Source: Shinella sp. WSJ-2
GTDB taxonomy: Bacteria; Pseudomonadota; Alphaproteobacteria; Rhizobiales; Rhizobiaceae
Length of the DNA: 64,000 bases
NCBI RefSeq assembly: GCF_003432075.1
Contig: NZ_QWBU01000014.1
Location: 21,347-85,346 of the forward strand
Direction of reading: 5' to 3'
The notes under the pieces: generated by a model
Databases searched by the model: none
Told to the model about the DNA's origin: nothing
Seen by the model: the letters and a program-made list of their open reading frames with translations, nothing else
Made by a program: the position numbers and the translations under genes
In this document: positions 57,774-64,000 of the stretch, piece after piece
Position numbering within the stretch: position 1 is the first letter of the stretch
Layout: each line of letters opens with the position of its first letter

Positions 57774-59027
57774 TTACGCGATGAAGCGCTCCGGGCGATA
57801 TGGTCCGATATTGATCACCGTGCGCTCGCCCAGCATCTTTTCCGCCAGAACGCGGCCGGTAATGGGACCGAGCGTCATGCCGTGGTGGGCGTGGCCGAAG
57901 GCGAACCAGAGGCCGGCGTGGCGCGGGGCCTTGCCGATGACGGGCATCATATCCGGCGTGCAGGGACGGCAGCCCATCCATGGCTCCTCGTCGCGGCGCT
58001 CGGCGAGCGGGAAGAATTCGCGCGCCACCTTTTCGGCACGGCGCAGCTGTACCGGGGTCTTGCGCGTATCGCGACGGGCGAACTCGGCGCCCGTGGTGAG
58101 GCGGATTCCGCGCTGCATCGGCGCCAGGAAGTAGCCGCGCTCGGCATCGAGCACCCAGTTGTTGAGCTTCGCCCCCTCTTCGGCACCATAATGCATGTGA
58201 TAGCCGCGCTTTACGGCGAGCGGGAAGTGATAGCCGAGCTTGCGCGTCACCGTGTCAGCCCAGGGGCCGAGCGCCACAACGACTTCCTTGCCCTCGAGCG
58301 GGCCCTCGGGGGTCGCGACACGCCAGCCTTCGCCTTCCAGCACATGCTCGATCGTTGCCGCGTCGCCCGATCTCAACTGGCCGCCAAGCGACTGGAAATA
58401 GGCGAGATAGCGCTTCATCAGGCTCTGCGGATCGAGGATCGACCACGGGTCCGTCCAGCGCAGGCCGCCGGTCAGGTCTGCGCGGATAGAGGGCTCCATC
58501 TGCGCCACTTCCGCCGTCGTCAGCTTTTGGTGGTTGACGCCGAAATTGGCCGAGAGTTTTTCAGCCTCGGCGTAAGCCGCATCGCGCGCCTTCTCAGACC
58601 GGAAAACCTTCATCCAGCCGTCCTTACGGATCAGATCCTCGGCACCGGAGGCGGTGATCAGGTCGGCATGTTCGGAAATCGAGTTCTCGATGAGCGGTGC
58701 ATAAAGATGGGCGATGCTCTGATGCTGGCGGAAGCCGGAATGCCACCAGTAACGGGCGAGGAAGGGAATGATGCCAGGGATCGCGGAGGGGTGGTAATGC
58801 GCGTCGATCGTGTTGTTCAGCGCATAGCGGAACAGCGCGCCGAAATCGTGCGGGAAACCATAGGGGAAGACGCCTTCACGCTGGATAAGGCCGGCATTGC
58901 CGTAAGATGTCTCTTCGGCGGCACCGCGCCGATCGACGAGCACCACCGACTTGCCGCGCCGCGCCAGGTGGATGGCGGTCGAAATGCCGATCACGCCCGC
59001 GCCGAGAACGATAACATCCGTCTTCAT
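57774..59027 (-). CDS. D-amino-acid dehydrogenase-like FAD oxidoreductase
   Basis: Flavoenzyme of 417 residues of the DAO family. It starts with the FAD motif VIVLGAGVIGISTAIHLARRG and ends with MGCRPCTPDMMPVIGKAPRHAGLWFAFGHAHHGMTLGPITGR, the DadA-type C-terminal FAD motif. These enzymes oxidise D-amino acids into the quinone pool. The start is ATG 59027 (MKTDVIVL); two further in-frame starts upstream (59039, 59048) are possible. It stands divergent from the MOSC gene. Confidence 0.9.
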   Translation of the reverse strand: MKTDVIVLGAGVIGISTAIHLARRGKSVVLVDRRGAAEETSYGNAGLIQREGVFPYGFPHDFGALFRYALNNTIDAHYHPSAIPGIIPFLARYWWHSGFRQHQSIAHLYAPLIENSISEHADLITASGAEDLIRKDGWMKVFRSEKARDAAYAEAEKLSANFGVNHQKLTTAEVAQMEPSIRADLTGGLRWTDPWSILDPQSLMKRYLAYFQSLGGQLRSGDAATIEHVLEGEGWRVATPEGPLEGKEVVVALGPWADTVTRKLGYHFPLAVKRGYHMHYGAEEGAKLNNWVLDAERGYFLAPMQRGIRLTTGAEFARRDTRKTPVQLRRAEKVAREFFPLAERRDEEPWMGCRPCTPDMMPVIGKAPRHAGLWFAFGHAHHGMTLGPITGRVLAEKMLGERTVINIGPYRPERFIA

Positions 59028-59187
59028 GTGCTGCCCCATATTCCACACTCACATGCCGTGATCCATTGCATGGCCGGAACCGCGGATGCAAGACGCTTGC
59101 TTGCGTCAAAGCGCCATTAGGGAAGAGAGATCGACAGTCCGCAACCGGGCGGCTAACTTCACGCGGCCATGGACAGGGAGAAACGGC

Positions 59188-59904
59188 GTGCAGGTCGGTA
59201 CGATATGTGAACTCTGGCGCTATCCGGTCAGTTCGTTGACCGGCGAAAAGCTCGATGCCGTCGATCTTGACGGCACGGGCGTTGCCGGCGACCGGCAATG
59301 GGGCCTGTTCGATGCCGGCAGCGCGGATGTCGCGGCACCCGAAAGCGAACGGCGCTGGCGGCCCGTGCCGGGGCTGCGGTCGCGGATGGCGGCCGAGGGT
59401 CCGCAGGTCAGCCGCGATGGCGCCGTCTGGCATGCGATGCCCTCTCCGGATGCCGACCGAACCGCGTCGGAGCATCTGGATTTTCCAGTGCGCTTCCAGC
59501 GTTTCGGCGAGGCCGATGCCGCGCCGCGTTACGATCGCGGTCACCTGCATATCCTGACGACCGGCTCGCTCGCCCGCCTACAGGCGCTTCTGCCAACGGC
59601 CGTCATCGATACGCGGCGCTTCCGGCCGAATATCCTCGTCGAGACCGCGGCAGGCGATGTGGATTTCGTCGAGCAGCGGCTCATCGGAAAGCGGCTGACG
59701 ATCGGAGACGCGGTCGTCGAGATCACCGAGCCCTGCACGCGCTGCGCCTTCACGGCACTCGGGCAGCCCGACCTTCCCTTCGACAAGGATGTGCTGAACG
59801 CCATCGCCAAACATGGCGGCGGTGGTTTTGGCGTACTGGCAAAGGTCGTCACGGCGCGCCGGATCGCATCCGGCGACGCCGTCAGCGTCGAACAATCTTA
59901 CTGA
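59188..59904 (+). CDS. MOSC domain-containing protein
   Basis: The product has 238 residues: an N-terminal MOSC beta-barrel (TICELWRYPVSSLTGEKLDAVDLDGTGVAGDRQWGL) and the MOSC core with the conserved Cys in EPCTRCAFTALGQPDLPFDKDVLN. MOSC proteins bind the molybdenum cofactor's sulfur or reduce N-hydroxylated compounds (YcbX/mARC type). The start is GTG 59188 with AGGGAG upstream. It converges with the GntR gene, overlapping its end by 7 bp. Confidence 0.88.
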   Translation: MQVGTICELWRYPVSSLTGEKLDAVDLDGTGVAGDRQWGLFDAGSADVAAPESERRWRPVPGLRSRMAAEGPQVSRDGAVWHAMPSPDADRTASEHLDFPVRFQRFGEADAAPRYDRGHLHILTTGSLARLQALLPTAVIDTRRFRPNILVETAAGDVDFVEQRLIGKRLTIGDAVVEITEPCTRCAFTALGQPDLPFDKDVLNAIAKHGGGGFGVLAKVVTARRIASGDAVSVEQSY

Positions 59905-60593
59905 CCGGCCAGCCGCAGCAGATTTTCGATTGCGGTGCGCTCGAAGCCGCCGATGCCTTCGGAAATGTCGGCCTTGATGGCCGCCGCCACTGCATCCTCG
60001 TCGCGCTTGCGCAGGGCGGCGATCGCCTCCTGATGACGGTCGACGAAATAGAGCTGCGCGACATGTTCCATGGCGATGCCTAGGAAGGGGCCGAGCTGGA
60101 GCCAGATGCTCTCCACCATCGGCATGATCACCTGCTCGGGATTGGCGGAATAGAGCGTGCGATGAAATTCCTGGTTCAGGAGCAGCGCGGCCGCATTGTC
60201 CTTGCGCGCGATCGCCTCGTCCTGCGCCCTGTCGACCTCCTCGAGCCTGTCGATACAGCGCTCGGTGATATGCGGCACGGCGCGGCGGGCGGCATGCTGT
60301 TCGAGCACGGAGCGCAGCGAGACAAGCTCGCTGAACCGGTCGGCCGTCATGCGCGGCACCATGATGCGCCTGTTGTCGAGAACCCGAAGCGCCCCTTCCG
60401 AGGAGAGGCGGCGCAACGCCTCGCGTACCGGCGTCGGGCTACTCTCCATGGCTTCGGCGATGCCGCGGATCGTCAGCGATTCGCCCGGCCGGATCGAGCC
60501 GACCATGATCGCCTGGCGCAGGCGCCGATGCGCATATTCATGCGTCGTCATGCCGTCCGGTCGGTCCAGAGGTTCCAGCGCCAGGTTGCCCAA
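59898..60593 (-). CDS. GntR-family regulator with FCD domain
   Basis: The 231-residue product has an N-terminal winged helix (HRRLRQAIMVGSIRPGESLTIRGIAEAMESSPTPVREALRRL, GntR) and a helical FCD effector domain (RSVLEQHAARRAVP and NQEFHRTLYSA) that often binds a metal-dependent carboxylate ligand. The start is TTG 60593, with AGGAGG six bases upstream. It is divergent from puuA-puuB, and a perfect TGTGATCACA palindrome lies between, so it should repress that operon. Confidence 0.92.
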   Translation of the reverse strand: MGNLALEPLDRPDGMTTHEYAHRRLRQAIMVGSIRPGESLTIRGIAEAMESSPTPVREALRRLSSEGALRVLDNRRIMVPRMTADRFSELVSLRSVLEQHAARRAVPHITERCIDRLEEVDRAQDEAIARKDNAAALLLNQEFHRTLYSANPEQVIMPMVESIWLQLGPFLGIAMEHVAQLYFVDRHQEAIAALRKRDEDAVAAAIKADISEGIGGFERTAIENLLRLAGQ

Positions 60594-60691
60594 TCCATTC
60601 CTCCTGTGACAGGCTGTCGGTTGCTAACCTATCCTTATCCAGAGGTTCTAGCAGCTTGACCGGCGACAAGAAAGTGTGCATATCTTGAAAA

Positions 60692-60701
60692 TGTGATCAC
60701 A
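60692..60701. promoter_or_regulatory. Candidate GntR operator upstream of the puuA-like gene
   Basis: TGTGATCACA is a perfect 10-bp palindrome, inside the AT-rich stretch 60681-60716 that also contains ATGTGATA at 60711-60718 as a half-site-like repeat. It is 30 bp before puuA and about 100 bp before the GntR start. Confidence 0.6.
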
Positions 60702-60730
60702 AAAATAATTATGTGATAGGGAAGGGACCC

Positions 60731-62080
60731 ATGGCTCTGAGCGAAGATTCCGAATGGCTGATCAGCGCCGATGGCGTGGAAAGCATCCAGGCCGTGGTCT
60801 GCGACCTGAATGGCATCCTGCGCGGCAAGCGCGTGCCCGTCGGGCAGGCGGAAAAGGTGCTGAAGGGCGGCATCCGCATGCCGCTATCCATCGTCGGTGT
60901 CGACGTCTGGGGCGAGGATATCGTCGGCTCGAGCCATGTCTTCGCCTCGGGCGATATGGACGGCATCTGCGCGGCGACCGGCCGCGGCGCGCTTCCCGTC
61001 AGCTGGACGCTGAAGCCATCGGCCGTCGTGCCGCTCTGGCTGTTCAAGGAGAGCGGCGAGCCGTTCCTCGCCGATCCGCGCCAGGCGCTCGCCAATATCG
61101 TGCGCCAGTATCACGAAATGGGCCTGAAACCCGTCGTCGCCTCGGAAATGGAATTCTACCTGATCGACGCCGAGCCCGACCATGCCCAGCCGCCGATTTC
61201 GCCCTATACCGGCAAGCGGCTCGATTCCGACGCCATTCTCTCCATCGACGAACTGGACGATTTCGGCCAGTTCTTCTCCGACGTCTATGCGGAATGCGAG
61301 CGGCAGAACGTGCCGGCGGATTCGGCCGTCGCCGAAAACGGCATCGGCCAGTTCGAGATCAACCTCATGCATTCCGACGATCCGTTGAAGGCGGCCGACG
61401 ACGCGCTGTTCTTCAAGCGCATCGTCAAGGGCATCGCGCGCAAGCACGGTTTTGCCGCCACCTTCATGGCAAAACCCTATGGCATGCGCTCGGGCAGCGG
61501 CATGCACATGCATTTCAGCCTGGTCGACGAAGAGGGCAACAATGTCTTCGACAACGGCACGGCCGAAGGCTCCGACATCATGAAACACGCGGTCGCCGGC
61601 CTCACACGCGGCATGGCGGAATCAACGCTGCTCTTTGCGCCGCATTTCAATTCCTACCGCCGCCTGCGGCCCGATACGCACGCGCCGACCTCCGTCTCCT
61701 GGGGTTACGAGAACCGCACCGCGGCGATCCGCATTCCCGGCGGCAGCAACAAGGCACGGCGCATCGAGCACCGCGTCGCCGGTGCCGACGCCAACCCCTA
61801 TCTCGTCATGGCCGCCATCCTCGGCGCGGCGCTGGTCGGCATCCGCAACAAGTGGGAGCCGCCGGCACCGGTCTCGGGCCGCGCCTATCAATCGCAGCTG
61901 CCGCGCATCCCTTCCGAATGGGGTTCTGCCGTCACGGCCTTCGAGAATGGCCCGATCGTCTCGGAAATCTTTGATGCGGATCTCCGCTCCATGTTGATCG
62001 CCTGCAAACGGCAGGAACTTGCCGGTTTCGCCGAACAGGTGACCGACTTCGAATTCAGCGCCTACCTGGAAATCGTCTGA
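60731..62080 (+). CDS. Glutamine synthetase family protein (gamma-glutamylpolyamine synthetase-like)
   Basis: ATP-dependent ligase of the GlnA/PuuA superfamily, 449 residues. The catalytic elements appear as MEFYLIDAEP (metal Glu), ENGIGQFEINL, GSGMHMHFSLVDEEGNNVF and ENRTAAIRIPGG. Linkage with a PuuB-like oxidase shows a role in ligating glutamate to an amine such as putrescine, or in a related gamma-glutamyl pathway. GAAGGGA precedes ATG 60731. It is not a primary glutamine synthetase, since the adenylylation-site tail is absent. Confidence 0.9.
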   Translation: MALSEDSEWLISADGVESIQAVVCDLNGILRGKRVPVGQAEKVLKGGIRMPLSIVGVDVWGEDIVGSSHVFASGDMDGICAATGRGALPVSWTLKPSAVVPLWLFKESGEPFLADPRQALANIVRQYHEMGLKPVVASEMEFYLIDAEPDHAQPPISPYTGKRLDSDAILSIDELDDFGQFFSDVYAECERQNVPADSAVAENGIGQFEINLMHSDDPLKAADDALFFKRIVKGIARKHGFAATFMAKPYGMRSGSGMHMHFSLVDEEGNNVFDNGTAEGSDIMKHAVAGLTRGMAESTLLFAPHFNSYRRLRPDTHAPTSVSWGYENRTAAIRIPGGSNKARRIEHRVAGADANPYLVMAAILGAALVGIRNKWEPPAPVSGRAYQSQLPRIPSEWGSAVTAFENGPIVSEIFDADLRSMLIACKRQELAGFAEQVTDFEFSAYLEIV

Positions 62081-63384
62081 TGGCCAACACACAATCCTAT
62101 GCCGGCAACGGCGAATATCCCGACAGCTACTACGCTGCCTCCCGCAACATCATCCGCACGCCGAAAGTGCTGGAGGGCGCCGTCACCGCCGATGTCGCCG
62201 TGCTCGGCGCCGGCTATTCCGGCCTTTCCACTGCCATCCATCTCGCCGAAAAGGGCTACAAGGTTGTGATGGTCGAGGGCGCCGGCATCGGCTGGGGTGC
62301 ATCGGGACGCAACGGCGGCCAGATCGTCAACGGCCTGAATGCCAGCCTCGACACGATCAAGCGCCGCTACGGCGACCAGGCCGGCGCCTTCGTCGGCGGC
62401 CTCGTGCAGGAAGGCGGCAAAATCATCCGCCGCATCGTCTCGCAGTACAATATCGATTGTGACATGAAGACCGGCAATATCTACGCCGCCTACACGCCCG
62501 CCCATATGAAGGAGCTGGAGCACAAGAAGGCGCTGTGGAAGAGCTACGGCATGGACGACCACCAGATGCTGGACAAGGCGGCGATCCAGAAGCTGGTGAA
62601 GACCGACGCCTATATCGGCGGCATGCTGGACACGACCGGCGGCCACATGCACCCGCTCAACCTGACGCTCGGCGAAGCGGCAGCACTCGAATCGCTCGGC
62701 GGTGTGATCTATGAGCAGTCGCCGGTCATCCGCGTCGAGCACGATGCCGAAAAGCCGGTCATCTATACGGCCAAGGGCAGCGTCAAGGCCAACACCGCGG
62801 TCATCTGCGGCAATGCCTATCTCGGCCATGTCGTGCCGAAACTCGTCTCGCGCGTCATGCCGGTCTCGACCCAGATGGTCGCCACCGAACAGCTCGGCGA
62901 CCGCGCCGATGCGCTGATCCCCAGCGACATGTGCGTGGAGGATGTGCGCTACATCCTCGACTATTTCCGCCTGTCGGCCGACAAGCGCATGATCTTCGGC
63001 GGCGGCACCGTCTATGGCGGCACCGACCCGGCCGATGTGCGCGCAAAGATCCGCCCGAACCTCGAAAAGGTCTTCCCGTCGCTGAAGGGCGTGAAGATCG
63101 ACTATGCCTGGAGCGGCAATTTCGCACTCTCCTTCTCGCGCGTGCCGCAGATGGGCAAGATCGGCAAGAACACCTATTTCGCCCACGGCTACAGCGGCCA
63201 CGGCGTCACCGGCTCGCATCTCTTCGGCAAGATTCTGAGCGAAGCGATCCACGGCGATCTCTCGCGCTTCAGCCAGTTCGAAAAACTGCCCTGGATCCCC
63301 TTCCCCGGCGGCCGCATGTTCCGCGCCCAGTACTCGACCATCGGCTCCTGGTGGTACCAGTTCAAGGACGCCTTCGGCCTCTGA
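62080..63384 (+). CDS. FAD oxidoreductase, PuuB-like
   Basis: DAO-fold flavoenzyme of 434 residues. FAD motif VAVLGAGYSGLSTAIHLAEKGYKVVMVEG (residues about 37-65), then GWGASGRNGGQIVNGLN, a hallmark of gamma-glutamylputrescine oxidase, and the C-terminal HGYSGHGVTGSHLFGKIL. Its ATG overlaps the puuA stop (TGATG), so the two are coupled. The product would oxidise gamma-glutamyl amines to aldehydes. A strong bidirectional terminator follows. Confidence 0.92.
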   Translation: MANTQSYAGNGEYPDSYYAASRNIIRTPKVLEGAVTADVAVLGAGYSGLSTAIHLAEKGYKVVMVEGAGIGWGASGRNGGQIVNGLNASLDTIKRRYGDQAGAFVGGLVQEGGKIIRRIVSQYNIDCDMKTGNIYAAYTPAHMKELEHKKALWKSYGMDDHQMLDKAAIQKLVKTDAYIGGMLDTTGGHMHPLNLTLGEAAALESLGGVIYEQSPVIRVEHDAEKPVIYTAKGSVKANTAVICGNAYLGHVVPKLVSRVMPVSTQMVATEQLGDRADALIPSDMCVEDVRYILDYFRLSADKRMIFGGGTVYGGTDPADVRAKIRPNLEKVFPSLKGVKIDYAWSGNFALSFSRVPQMGKIGKNTYFAHGYSGHGVTGSHLFGKILSEAIHGDLSRFSQFEKLPWIPFPGGRMFRAQYSTIGSWWYQFKDAFGL

Positions 63385-63391
63385 GGCCAAC

Positions 63392-63420
63392 AAAAAAGCC
63401 GGCGGAAACGCCGGCTTTTT
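63392..63420. terminator. Bidirectional terminator between puuB-like and purU genes
   Basis: AAAAAGCCGGCG, GAAA loop, CGCCGGCTTTTT: a symmetrical hairpin with T-tails on both strands, between convergent stops. Confidence 0.95.
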
Positions 63421-63439
63421 CATTTCATATAGCTCTCAA

Positions 63440-64000
63440 TCACCCCATGCGCTCGGAGGCATAGGAGCCCGGTGACGGCGGGAAGACGATGGTCTTGTTG
63501 CCGTTCATGAAGACCCGGTGGTGGATGTGGGCATGCACGGCCCGGGCGAGAACCTGGCTCTCCACGTCGCGGCCGATCGAGACATAGTCCTCGGCTGACT
63601 GCGCATGCGTGATGCGCGCGACGTCCTGCTCGATGATCGGACCTTCGTCGAGATCTTCGGTAACGTAGTGCGCCGTCGCACCGATCAGCTTCACGCCGCG
63701 CTCGAAGGCCTGCTTGTAGGGGTTGGCCCCCTTGAACGACGGCAGGAACGAGTGGTGGATGTTGATGATGCGGCCCGACATCTTCTTGCAGACGGCATCC
63801 GACAGGACCTGCATGTAGCGGGCGAGAACGATGAGTTCGGCGCCGGACTGCTCGACCACTTCCATCAGGCGGGCTTCGGCCTGCGGCTTGTTCTCCTTCG
63901 TCACCTTGATGTGGTGGAAGGGGATGTCGTGGTTGACGATGACCTTCTGGTAATCGAAGTGATTGGAGACGACGCCGACGATCTCGATCGGCAGGGCGCC
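63440..64000 (-). CDS. purU: Formyltetrahydrofolate deformylase, partial (5' end outside window)
   Basis: Hydrolyses 10-formyl-THF to formate, balancing one-carbon units. About 186 C-terminal residues are present, running off the right edge. Features: [24 protein letters not shown], then the formyltransferase-type core [49 protein letters not shown], with the Asn-His-Asp catalytic set (INIHHS and DLDEGP). The N-terminal ACT domain is outside. It is convergent with the puuB-like gene. Confidence 0.95.
   Translation of the reverse strand, partial: GALPIEIVGVVSNHFDYQKVIVNHDIPFHHIKVTKENKPQAEARLMEVVEQSGAELIVLARYMQVLSDAVCKKMSGRIINIHHSFLPSFKGANPYKQAFERGVKLIGATAHYVTEDLDEGPIIEQDVARITHAQSAEDYVSIGRDVESQVLARAVHAHIHHRVFMNGNKTIVFPPSPGSYASERMG

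Overview
The window is a 64 kb, GC-rich chromosomal segment of an alphaproteobacterium, most probably from the Rhizobiaceae (Rhizobium / Agrobacterium / Ensifer / Shinella group). The evidence is the rhizobial gene orders (leuS-lptE-holA; dapF-mtaB-ftsY-ispZ; ffh-chorismate mutase-rpsP-rimM-trmD; glnK-amtB-tesB-ubiH; ftsK-lolA-xthA-cenR), a SAM-II riboswitch before metA, CenR- and CASTOR/POLLUX-type proteins, and alphaproteobacterial palindromic repeats. The genus cannot be fixed from the sequence alone. No insertion sequence, prophage, CRISPR array, rRNA or replication origin was seen. The only tRNA found is tRNA-Gly(GCC).

Layout. 1-4.6 kb: the 3'-truncated holA with lptE and leuS on the minus strand, diverging from the YggS gene. 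4.8-9.9 kb: propionyl-CoA synthetase, then a 765-bp gene-free and hairpin-rich stretch, then thiN and an ABC-F ATPase. 10-13.1 kb: a secreted Gly/Tyr/His/Lys repeat peptide, the SAM-II-metA-GNAT unit and an aldose epimerase. 13.1-15.2 kb: small genes around a cold-shock gene, including an apparently truncated rpsU, and the tRNA. 15.4-20.4 kb: trans-editing deacylase, thioredoxin-TPR protein, LON-domain protein, Trm112-like protein, UbiH-type hydroxylase and TesB. 20.5-22.3 kb: glnK-amtB with a sigma-54-like promoter. 22.5-29.7 kb: ftsK, lolA, xthA, cenR with a cNMP-domain protein, an L,D-transpeptidase and an aldo/keto reductase. 29.7-34 kb: minus-strand operon dapF-mtaB-ftsY-ispZ. 34-36.2 kb: a Tat-type metallo-beta-lactamase-fold protein and a stand-alone CobT-like VWA protein. 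36.4-41.8 kb: ffh through rplS, interrupted by a TSUP transporter.

41.8-47.2 kb: an amino-acid ABC binding protein and permease without an ATPase gene, a CASTOR/POLLUX-like channel, and leuC. 47.2-51 kb: a divergent MFS/LysR pair and rlmN. 51-55.2 kb: a complete ABC uptake operon of the ABC_sub_bind type, a DUF1287 protein and a LysE exporter. 55.3-57.6 kb: an SDR enzyme and argG. 57.7-64 kb: a D-amino-acid-dehydrogenase-like enzyme, a MOSC protein, a GntR/FCD regulator divergent from a puuA-puuB-like gamma-glutamyl-amine operon with a perfect palindromic operator candidate, and 5'-truncated purU.

Most of the window is core housekeeping: translation, protein targeting to the membrane, nitrogen sensing, cell division and amino-acid synthesis. 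The points most worth a second look are the structured gene-free region 6664-7428, the truncated S21 gene, the orphan CobT-like VWA protein, the SAM-II-plus-terminator leader of a metA predicted to use acetyl-CoA, and several intergenic hairpins and operators. No clearly new multi-gene system could be shown.
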